DNA of 64,000 bases, taken from NCBI GenBank assembly GCA_028386065.3, contig JAKUCV010003181.1, positions 18,481 to 82,480 of the forward strand, given 5' to 3'. Numbering within the stretch: the stretch's first letter is position 1; every line of letters begins with the position of its first letter. Origin of the DNA: Turnera subulata (lineage: Eukaryota > Streptophyta > Magnoliopsida > Malpighiales > Passifloraceae). Shown piece after piece: positions 55,648 through 64,000 of the stretch. Position numbers and translations under genes: made by a program. The notes beneath the pieces were generated by a model that made no database searches, was not told where the DNA came from, and was given only the letters and a program-made list of their open reading frames with translations.

Positions 55648-56811
55648 TGCGCAGCGGAAAAACCCGGAACTAATGGAGGATCCATGTGAAACGGGGTAAA
55701 CCGAATAACAAGAAACTCGTACCTGGTTTGGTTGATTTCTTTCACTCAACAGTAGAGCCAAATCAGCAAGAACCGGATAGAAATCCGACTCCTCTACGGT
55801 ATCCACACGAACCGTTGATGATTGCTAGCAACCGTCACACGATCAGTAACCCGAGCACTCCCGAACCGCAGTGCTAGCTGCAGAATTTCCGAGAGCTAGA
55901 AACTAGAGAGTGTTTGATGTATTTTTCTCAAGTGTGAAGAGTGTGTTAAGCCTTGCTTGGTATGAAAATCTGATCAAACCTTCACCCTATTTATACACAC
56001 TTGAAATGCATAGTTTATTAAGTCATTGGCCAACATAATCATGTCTTATCCTTCATGATTATGTTTGCACTATGACTTAATGCTCCACTAAGCATTAATT
56101 ATATATATCATCATATATAGGATTACACATCATATGACACTAATTTTGGTTCAATAATTCTGATAATTAGTGAACCAAATCAGCCCAAAACGACCCGGTC
56201 CAACCATGGTCCACCCACTAGCTCAATTCCTTGGTCCAACCATGGTCCAACTAAGGTCCAACCACTAGCTCGAATCAACAGTTCTAAGTGTGTGACCCTG
56301 TAGGCATTTGTGACGTTTGGCAATAATTGTAAACTCTCATTCACAATTATAAACAATGAGTGGTGTCTAGCAACACATCATTGCTACCCAAACGATAAGA
56401 TCAGTACTGATTCATTATGCCTCGGAAAAATGTCATTATCCTTTCATCCCATAATATCAAGATCAAACACGAGACATGGAATATGTCGTCCTCGTTTATG
56501 TTTGATCTAACATTTCTTGATCCCCGAGTTAGCTGTGTGATATAGATACAAATGATATCCCCATATCACTCAATCTGAGCATGGCCATGCATTTACATTA
56601 TATCATATACCCAATGATTACTTGTAGGTCTACTCAGTTACGAATAACCAAGAGTAATATCAAAGTATATGACTCATGTGTTGGGAACCTTGATGATCTC
56701 AAGTCTAAGGATAGTACATATAAGAATCACTAATGACAACATATACATAACAGTCCAAGTAGTGTTTTTGTGTCGGGTCAGTCTAGTCCACAAGTTCTCT
56801 AACTTGTACCT
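55648..56811 (-). mobile_element. Inverted, truncated Copia LTR related to 20514-21980
   Basis: On the minus strand it aligns with the LTR at 20745-21980: ACAAGTTAGAGAACTTGTGG, GATCTCAAGTCTAAGG-type strings, CATGGCCATGC, GGGATCAAGAAA and the GCAGCGG end. About 230 bp corresponding to the LTR's first part are missing at the 56811 side. It is a diverged relative, not a recent duplicate. No internal region is attached. Confidence 0.75.
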
Positions 56812-57006
56812 GGTTTTTGGAGTCTATTAATGTATTGTTTCATGTTCGTGAAGTGAGTATAGGAACTACAAATAAACCGGCGAATACCTCGCTAACCTTT
56901 AACTTTACCTCTTTTCTCACAAACAAAGCCTCCCTCAAAACTTACACCGGAACCACACCAACAACATTGTACTTGAATGTTGGAAAATGTTGGAACACAA
57001 CCATAC
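56812..57006. other. Unassigned spacer
   Basis: About 195 bp between the inverted LTR and the Athila-like LTR. May be the remainder of the MULE or older DNA; nothing recognised. Confidence 0.4.
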
Positions 57007-58328
57007 TGATGAGCATGAAATTACACATTTTTACAGCATGCACTGTAGTCTTTTGGCCTTGCATTTAGCATCCATTCATGCTTTTAGGTAGAAAGTCACT
57101 TGCTTTTACACCAAATTCTACTTTCCTAGCTCTTGTTTGCTTTCAGGTGCAATTAGGTCCCTTTTGGAGTGGATTTTGACGATTTTGGCTCGAAAACAGC
57201 AAGGCGCTACTGAATGCCCAGCTCCAGTTCAAACTGCACCAGCGGCAGTGCCCAGATGCAACCTGACAGCGGCGCTGCGTCAAAGTCCCGATTTTTATGA
57301 TTAATTTGGAGCTTGCGCCTAAATTCAAGGAGATTTTATTGAAGATCACATGGACACTCCTTGGAAGGAAAGAATACCTTTTGCTGCTAGGTTTTGAGAA
57401 GAAAATTTATTTTCCAGGACTTAGGATTTTATCAAAGACTTTGTTCTCTAAAAACCCTAAGAGGGGAGCCTTTTGGCCCATCGACACGCTCTTTTCTCTG
57501 CATCAAAAATTCATCTTTCACAGCAAGAGAGAGTAAAGAATTCGGCTGAAGCAAAGTGAAGACCTTTAGATTTTTATTCGACAGCATATCGCTGTTGCTA
57601 TCTACTGTTGTTTTTAGTTTCATCACGAACTAATTTCTCTTATCTAGGTTTATGGGACGTAGCTATAGTTATGTTTGAGTAATAATTCGTGTTTTGGTTT
57701 TTATTGTTCATTGTCACCTTGATTTGTGTATGGAGAGCTTAACAGCACGCGGCCTGATCACCCTCTTGTGCACCTTAGACGACCTAGCAAAGCACTGAAC
57801 AGGAGAAGTTAGGAAATCTGATTGTTCTATACATAACCTCTATCCTAACTGTTGTCGAAAGAGATTTTTAGGGTAGTTGTGGATCCAGCACCTAGTACAG
57901 CGCCTACTGCACCTTGGGACAAGCAACTCTGGCGAACACCGGATTGTTCGGGACTAGGGTAGGTTTATAATAACATTGAACAGCTAGTTGTAGATGATAT
58001 AGACTAGGGAGCCCTACAAAGAAGACGAATAAATTATTCAATCCATAGTTTTGTTACTTAGACAACACCTGCTGTAATGAACCCCAGAAAACCTAGGTTC
58101 TTTTATTATTGAATCACTTCACCAATGCACGTTGTTACACTCCCTTTCAGTTTATTTACTTTGTTTTATTCAGTTTATTACCCTCACCCATTCGATATTT
58201 TTATTTACTTGTTGTTTTATAGCCTAATTGATCAAAAGATCTAAGGACATTGTTAATTCGCAGTCCTTGTGATTCGAACTTGTTTACTACAACAACGCTG
58301 TGCACTAGCAGCCGGTTTTGCACGAACA
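57007..58328 (+). repeat. 5' LTR of Athila-like element
   Basis: TGATGAGCATG to GCACGAACA, 1322 bp, with the primer site six bases further on. The first 300 bp match 63683-64000 with scattered substitutions. Confidence 0.88.
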
Positions 58329-58334
58329 AGTTTT

Positions 58335-58352
58335 TGGCGCCGTTGCCGGGGA
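58335..58352 (+). other. Primer-binding site (tRNA-Asp type)
   Basis: TGGCGCCGTTGCCGGGGA, an exact match to the classic Athila-type primer string. Confidence 0.9.
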
Positions 58353-58602
58353 CTGTGCTAAATAATACTACTTAGTGTTTTAAATTGATTAGGATTTCTT
58401 TGTTTTTTGATTTTTTTTGTTTTCTTGTGGTAGGTTCTTAACAGCGCACGCTGTGACTCTCTAGCAGTGTCTTGATTGGTGTATGTGAACTAGGAGTCAA
58501 AAGCCTGACCTTGTACACATCCCAGACATTTAAGGCGCTGCTAGAGCGAACCGCAGGCAAGCAAGGCAACAAAAAGTAGCTAAAACAGCCAAGACAGTGA
58601 CC

Positions 58603-59520
58603 ATGTCCCACAACGTCAACATCAATAATCCCCCACTCGGCCAGGATGACCCACCTAGGGATGAAGACGGCAATATCACCCCTCCTATGATCATCGACCC
58701 CCTCAACTAGAGACCCATTATCAATCCTGTTGGCAAGGGGAACCAGCAGCGCCAGCATCAGCACGTTGTTGCCAATGAAATTGTCGATCCTTTTGCCAAC
58801 AGCCCCAATCTACCAATCAACCAACTTAGGCGACCTCGCCATACAGCACCAACTGGAGCCATAGCACCATTCAATAATGATCAATCTTGTGAGCTTAGAA
58901 CTAACTTGGTTCAAATGGTGCAAAACAAGCAGATTGGAGGATCGGCGCTAGAGGACCCTAACCAGCACTTGGAGGATTTTGTGGATATCTGTGCCACCAC
59001 TAGGATTCAGAGGTGTTCTGAAGATGCCAAGAAGCTTCATCTTTTCAATTTTTCTCTCAGGGATGGAGCCAAGAGATGGCTGAAAACTCTGCCAGCGAAC
59101 AGCATCACCACCTGGGAGAAAATGGAAGAAGCATTCTTGAAGAAATATTTCCCTAATACAAAGACGGATGAGCTTCGTGGGCAAATCTGCAATTTCACGT
59201 AGAAATATGCTGAAACAATGGTGCATGCTTGGGAGAGATTCCAAGATCTGATCCAGCGTTGCCCTGCTCATATGGTGTACACGCCAGCGCTGCTGGGGAT
59301 CTTTTGTCGCGCCATGTCACCTAAGGATAGGCACACTCTCATTGCTGTAGCGCCCGATGGGAAGTTTAAGCATGCACCATATGAGGATGCTAAAAGAATC
59401 ATGCTTAATCTTGAAGATGATGATGAGCCGCGCCGCAGTGCAAGGGGTATGCATCATGTTGATAGGAATACCAATCTAGAGGCCCAACTTGCTATTATCT
59501 CCAAGCAACTTAAAACCTGA
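58603..59520 (+). pseudogene. Athila-like gag, N-terminal part
   Basis: ATG at 58603 (MSHNVNINNPP). An in-frame stop near 58708 precedes the open part 58906-59202 with the gag domain: DPNQHLEDFVDIC, LFNFSLRDGAKRWLKTLP, WEKMEEAFLKKYFP. A TAG at 59200 (from CAG by one C-to-T change) is followed by the frame to 59520 (ETMVHAWERFQDLIQRCP; LNLEDDDEPRRSARGMHHVD). The protein forms the retroelement particle. From 59119 on the sequence is repeated after the N at 59531. Confidence 0.85.
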
Positions 59521-59530
59521 CAACCAAGAC
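59119..59530 (+). repeat. 412-bp direct repeat, copy 1 (likely assembly duplicate)
   Basis: Identical, as far as I can read, to 59532-59943; the 100-residue frames 59218-59520 and 59631-59933 translate identically. The two copies are separated only by the single N at 59531. Confidence 0.95.
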
Positions 59531-59531
59531 N
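59531..59531. other. Ambiguous base (assembly join)
   Basis: The only N in the window, placed exactly between two identical 412-bp copies. Reads as a scaffold join that failed to merge overlapping contig ends. Confidence 0.9.
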
Positions 59532-59943
59532 AAAATGGAAGAAGCATTCTTGAAGAAATATTTCCCTAATACAAAGACGGATGAGCTTCGTGGGCAAATC
59601 TGCAATTTCACGTAGAAATATGCTGAAACAATGGTGCATGCTTGGGAGAGATTCCAAGATCTGATCCAGCGTTGCCCTGCTCATATGGTGTACACGCCAG
59701 CGCTGCTGGGGATCTTTTGTCGCGCCATGTCACCTAAGGATAGGCACACTCTCATTGCTGTAGCGCCCGATGGGAAGTTTAAGCATGCACCATATGAGGA
59801 TGCTAAAAGAATCATGCTTAATCTTGAAGATGATGATGAGCCGCGCCGCAGTGCAAGGGGTATGCATCATGTTGATAGGAATACCAATCTAGAGGCCCAA
59901 CTTGCTATTATCTCCAAGCAACTTAAAACCTGACAACCAAGAC
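59532..59943 (+). repeat. 412-bp direct repeat, copy 2 (likely assembly duplicate)
   Basis: Second copy; after it the gag sequence continues normally (GTACAACCTGTCACCC), as if only one copy were real. Confidence 0.95.
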
Positions 59944-60735
59944 AGTACAACCTGTCACCCAGGTACAATCTGCTGCCTAATATAGTGTCTGTGAAATTTT
60001 CAGTGGCTCTCACTCTTTCCTTGAGTGTCCTGAGAACAATTCATAGGAGGAAAATTTCATTGACCGCCGCCCCAACCAGTCCTAAAACAATTACAATCAG
60101 TGGTATAACCAGAACTGATGATCAAAACCCAATCAAAACTACAATCAGAGGTACCAGCAACAGGGGCAACAGCAAGGTTGATAGCAAGGAGGGTACTCGA
60201 AATTGACCCAGATGATGAAGCAGTTGCTGGAAGGTCAGAACAGGATGGATAAGGAGCTAAATCAGCTGAAGGCCCACAACAAGATGCTTGAGAATCAGGT
60301 TGCCCAGTATGCTGCACAGCAACAGCAGCCGCTAAGCAGACTGCCAGGCCAACTGGAGATGAATCCAAAAGAGCAATGCATGGCAGTAACACTCCAAAGT
60401 GGGAAGGTACTGGAAGAGCAGAATGAAGCAGCAATCAAGCCAGTGGCGTTGCCAGCACCATACCAGCCCCGCTGCCCTATCCGCAGGTTTATATGAAGCA
60501 GCCACAGGACGCACTGCTTGGTCATTCAAAAGTAGATCCAAAGGAGAAGTGCCAAGTAGTGATGTTGATTAGTGGGAAGGAGCTTCCAGACCTTGTTTCT
60601 AAACCAGCAAAGGTGACAACACCCGAATTAGAGGAGAAGCAAGAAGCAGCGGCTGCACCAGCGATGCTCTCAGAAGCTAAACCCAAGAAGAAAGCACTGC
60701 CAGTGCCTTACCAGCCCCCATTGCCATATCCATAA
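59944..60735 (+). pseudogene. Athila-like gag C-terminus and linker
   Basis: Broken frames give a knuckle-like C..CSGSHSFLEC near 59985-60030, Gln/Asn-rich sequence, then open frame 60203-60496 (MMKQLLEGQNRMDKELNQLKAHNKML, coiled-coil-like; VTLQSGKVLEE). A related segment follows at 60493-60735 (MLISGKELPD; VPYQPPLPYP). The repeated 'SGK.L' and 'PYQP' strings suggest the linker was internally duplicated. Confidence 0.65.
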
Positions 60736-61383
60736 GTTTATAGAAAGAGCAAATTTGATGAGCAATATAAAAGATTTGTGGACATGCTCAGTGGCCTAAG
60801 GTTGGAGATTTCCTTCACTACTGTTCTGGATTAGAAGCCCACTTATGCCAAGTTCTTGAAGGAAATCCTCACCAACAGGCGCACTGTAGAGGCGCAGATA
60901 GTGGCCCTTATTGCAGAATGCAGTGCTGCACTGCTAAAACAGCAGTCCCTACCAAAGCTTGATGATCCGGAAAGCTTTTCAATTCCTTGTATTATTGGCA
61001 CCCAGAACTTTAATAGAGCATTGTGTGACCTTGGGGCCAGTATTAGTTTGATGCCATTAACAGCAGCGCAAAAGCTTGACTTTGGAGAGATTAAGCCTAC
61101 CAGCATGGTGTTGCAGCTTGCTGACAGATCCGTGAAGTATCCTGTAGGAGTACTGGAGGATGTTCCTGTGAAGGTTGGGAAGTTCTATATACCTTGCGAC
61201 TTCGTGATCATGGACATGGAGCATGATGAGAAGACCCCAATCATTCTTGGGAGGCTTTTTCTCGCAACAGCTGGCGCTGTAATTGATGTAAAGGATGGCA
61301 GCATCACTTTTCGAATTGGGGAGAAAAGAGTGGAATTTAATGTCCAAAAGACAATGGATTCAGAGCTGGAATCCAATGCTTGA
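60736..61383 (+). pseudogene. Athila-like retropepsin
   Basis: Open frame 60856-61383 (175 residues) carries FSIPCIIGTQNFNRALCDLGASISLMP, the DLGAS active site usual for Athila-like proteases, then LQLADRSVKYPVGVLEDVPVKVG and TPIILGRLFLATAGAVIDV. A stop near 60834 (TAG) separates it from its upstream part. This enzyme would process the polyprotein. Confidence 0.85.
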
Positions 61384-61386
61384 TAT

Positions 61387-61919
61387 ATGGTGAGTGCCAT
61401 TAAAGCTATCGAAGAGGATATGCTTCATACAACGGGCGTTGTAGGTGACATTGTTAAGTCAAAATCCTGTTGTTTGGCCAGCAAGGGTAGACTAGAAGAT
61501 GGTGACAACACTGTAGAGAAGACAACGCAACACCCATCAGCCATTCCAGATGCTGACTCCCAATTGCAAGCCTTGGAGATGTTAAGTCATAGCGACACTG
61601 TCTCTACTCCTGATGATGGGAAGGAGCCTCATGTAGATGTGTCAAAGCTTCCATCATGCAAATTTAAACGAAAGAAGAGGAAATTTAATGTAGGTGATCG
61701 AGTTCTTTTTTTCACTCTAAGCTCAAATTTTCCATTGGCTGATTCTGTAATTGTTGGACAGGGCCATATATAGTGCTTGATTACCTTCCAAATGGTAATT
61801 TGGAGATTTGTGATGAGGAGAACAACACTTTCAAAGTGAATGGGCAGAAACTAAAACATCACAATCCTGAAGCATCATTCGTGAAGGAGATTCCTCTTCT
61901 TCTTTATGAGCCACCATGA
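61387..61919 (+). pseudogene. Integrase C-terminal tail joined almost directly to protease
   Basis: Within a frame open to 61773, the stretch from about 61663 reads FKRKKRKFNVGDRVLFF, like the GDKVLLF strand after the integrase core. After a frameshift near 61760 it continues YLPNGNLEI, FKVNGQKLKHH, the integrase end of Athila-like polyproteins, to TGA at 61917-61919. RT, RNase H and the integrase catalytic core that should lie between protease and this tail are missing. Confidence 0.75.
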
Positions 61920-63682
61920 GCAGCGTGAGCTACAAGGTGTCCAGTTACAAGATGTAAAAGAAGCGCTGCTCGGGAGGCAACCAGAGGTAAGTTTTTAATT
62001 TTTCGTACATCCCATTATTTTTTATTTTTGTTTATTTTTGTTTTTTTTTCTGCCCTAAAAAGTAGAAAAATCACAAAACCATAAAGACAGGGGGACTGTG
62101 ATGGCAAGCAGCATGCACTGCCAGTGCAACACAGCACTACGGTAAACAGAGAAGCATACTTGACCTTACTTTTGCATTTTATTTTCCAGTGCATTGTTTG
62201 CCATGTTGTGTGCATTGTTTGATGTGTTGAATGTCCATTATACCTCTGCATCCATGCATTTCACGTTTCCATTCAAGTTTGGGGGAGTTCTCCCTTTTTG
62301 TTATGTTTTTTTTTTTGAGTTGTTGTTGTTGATTTTTGCCCCTAGTGAGGACACTGTGGATTTTAAGTTTGGGGGAGGCAGAAATTGGCATTTCTGTATT
62401 TATGCTTATGTTTATGCATTTTGTTCATGGCCAATTTATTTTGGATGTGTATGCTGCTGGATTTTATTGCGCCTTGTCGGTTTTATTCGCTGAAGCAGCA
62501 TGTTGCAGCGCACGCTGTTGTTTCCCCTGTTTTAATTTCTTGATAATTTTTACAATCTTACACCTGATAATTAGTTCAAGTTCAGTATGGTTTAGTTTGT
62601 ATAGGATGAGAAAATCAAAATCACTTTGGAATCGTGATACCAACATGGTAACTTGTGCCAATTGCTCTTCTTTTAACTTTACAGTGCCCACTGTCAGCTA
62701 TCTTAGAACCGATTCTCATTTTCTTTTGAAGCGGAATTTTTAGCATATTGGTATAATTGTGGAAGTGATATAGGCATTGTTTGCTAAGCTTAACATGGCT
62801 TTTATCCTACCTGTATCATAATTTTCCAGTTGACAACTCCTTTGAGCCTAGAATGATGGTCAAATTTATTTTCACTTACCCACACCATCATACCTGAGCC
62901 GTTTGAGCCTTGCATGACCATCAAAGTGCTATTTTTTTTTAAGCACGTTGTTCTTCAAATTATAGCCCGACCCTGTCTGTTTGCCTTCCTGGTTTTAATT
63001 TTTAGGATGACAGCATCGTGACAGCACCCGTTGTAAGGTGAAAACACAAGGAGTTTGTCAAGACAAAAAAAAAAAAAAAGGTGAGAAAAAAACTCTTTTC
63101 ATCCCCCTTGATAATCTTTTGCTCTCATTATCTCCTGCTGATCTTTTTGTGCTCCAAAGGTCTAGAAAATTCTTGGTTAGTGCAATATTTTGTGGAAGAG
63201 GCTATCCTAAGTTAGGATTTTGGAAGGTAAGCAGTTTTTGTTTTCCATCTAATTCCCTTTTCTTTGTTAGCCCTAAACCAACCCCATTATAAGACCAAAA
63301 AAAGACCTTTTGATCCTTCATTATGCTTTATGCTCATTAGTAGAGAAAGAAACTTTGAATTGGCTTATGAGATGGTTGATTAGTTTGGGTACTTTTCTTT
63401 TTTGCAATGGTATAAGGAGCTTTGAAGGTTAAATGGCTAACAATTTGATTTTATTTTGATCATCTTCGTGCTTTCTGAACTTTGTTGAATTATAACTGAT
63501 AATCTTTCTTTCACTAAGACAATTTAGGTTTTCTGATAGCGGGAGCTGTAGTGAGCGTGACAGGTGCTGCTGTTGTATTTTAATTTCGAGATAGCTGTTG
63601 TTATTTCCTGCTGCATCATTCTCTTTGTGAGTTAGTTTATGTTTTGCTTGGGGACAATCAAAGGTTCAAGTTTGGGAGAATT
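61920..63682. other. 3' non-coding region of Athila-like element with repeated purine tracts
   Basis: No protein gene supported. Two strings nearly identical to the polypurine tract, (C)AAGTTTGGGGGAG at 62274-62287 and 62365-62377, lie upstream of the real tract at 63668-63682 (CAAGTTTGGGAGAATT). Confidence 0.7.
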
Positions 63683-64000
63683 TGATGAACATGAAATTAC
63701 ACATTTATATCGCATGCACTGTAGTCTTTTGGCCTTGCATTTAGCATCCATTCATGCATTTAGGTAGAAAATCACTTGCTTTTACACCAAATTCTACTTT
63801 TCTAGCTCTTGTTTGCTTTCAGATGCAATTAGGTCCTTCTTGGAGTGGATTTTGAGATTTTGGCTCTAAAACAGCGAGGCGCTGCTGAATGCCCATTTCC
63901 AGTTTAAATTGCACCAGCGACAGTGCCCAGACGCAACCTGACAGCGACGCTGCGTCAAAGTCCCGATTTTTATGATTAATTTGGAGCTTGCACCTAAATT
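63683..64000 (+). repeat. 3' LTR of Athila-like element (cut by window end)
   Basis: TGATGAACATGAAATT onwards matches 57007-57320 with about a dozen substitutions and small indels. Continues beyond the window. Confidence 0.9.

Larger units (their letters stand above)
57007..64000 (+). mobile_element. Athila-like Ty3/Gypsy element lacking most of pol; runs off the window
   Basis: 5' LTR 57007-58328 and the first 318 bp of the 3' LTR (63683-64000) start with the same TGATGA(G/A)CATGAAATT. The primer site TGGCGCCGTTGCCGGGGA at 58335-58352 is the tRNA-Asp type used by Athila-like elements. The 5.35-kb interior encodes gag, a protease and an integrase tail, but RT, RNase H and the integrase core are absent. 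The right end and its target duplication lie beyond 64000. Confidence 0.85.

Noticed and set aside
59119..59943. Genuine tandem gag duplication
   Set aside because: Perfect identity and the single N exactly between the copies point to an assembly join.
60057..60434. 125-residue minus-strand ORF
   Set aside because: Shadow of the Gln/Asn-rich gag linker on the plus strand.

Overview
This is a nuclear window from a flowering plant, most likely a eudicot. Evidence: plant-specific transposon lineages on both strands (Sirevirus-like, Ale-like and other Copia; chromodomain, Tat-like and Athila-like Ty3/Gypsy; MULE, Harbinger, hAT, Helitron, LINE), a restorer-of-fertility-like PPR gene, AT-rich spacers and intron-bearing transposase remains. 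I cannot name the species. No intact host gene is present; the only host-type gene is a broken PPR gene. A single N at 59531 shows this is an assembled scaffold.

Layout. 1-489: end of a Copia LTR (minus) carrying a 12-bp palindrome array. 490-8179: a gag-pol-less, LARD-like Gypsy element (minus) with 2.8-kb LTRs; its interior carries two plus-strand ORFs with their own TATA boxes. 8875-9654: two abutting small Helitrons. 10405-17356: a complete but defective Ale-like Copia (minus, TSD TAATA) with a Harbinger element nested in its leader. 17905-18373: a hAT-type MITE. 18429-19660: PPR pseudogene fused to a 5'-truncated Copia (to about 21980). 22027-26665: 5'-truncated chromovirus. 26666-31965: 3'-truncated Tat-like Gypsy (minus). 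32016-34255: LINE pieces in opposite orientations. About 34256-55647: an autonomous-type MULE (mudrA-like) pseudogene split by a 14.2-kb Sirevirus-like Copia at 37239-51407, itself interrupted by a 2.4-kb MULE-type TIR element (40282-42672) and an 0.8-kb TIR element in its 3' LTR (50048-50846). 55648-56811: inverted LTR fragment. 57007-64000: Athila-like element lacking most of pol, running off the window.

Most interesting signals. (1) A roughly 230-250-residue protein family occurs twice (4114-5108 plus; 45947-46633 minus), each time antisense to its host retroelement, although one host is Gypsy and the other Copia. Its C-terminal part looks like the first portion of a LINE-type endonuclease domain, and nearly all codon differences in a sampled stretch are synonymous. 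(2) The palindrome AACATCGATGTT is arrayed in Copia LTRs and again inside the Sirevirus-like element, mostly as pairs with start-to-start spacing of 20-21 bp, about two helical turns, upstream of the LTR TATA box. (3) The MULE 3' part holds a run of symmetric exons, several ending in a shared VTR..LR motif.
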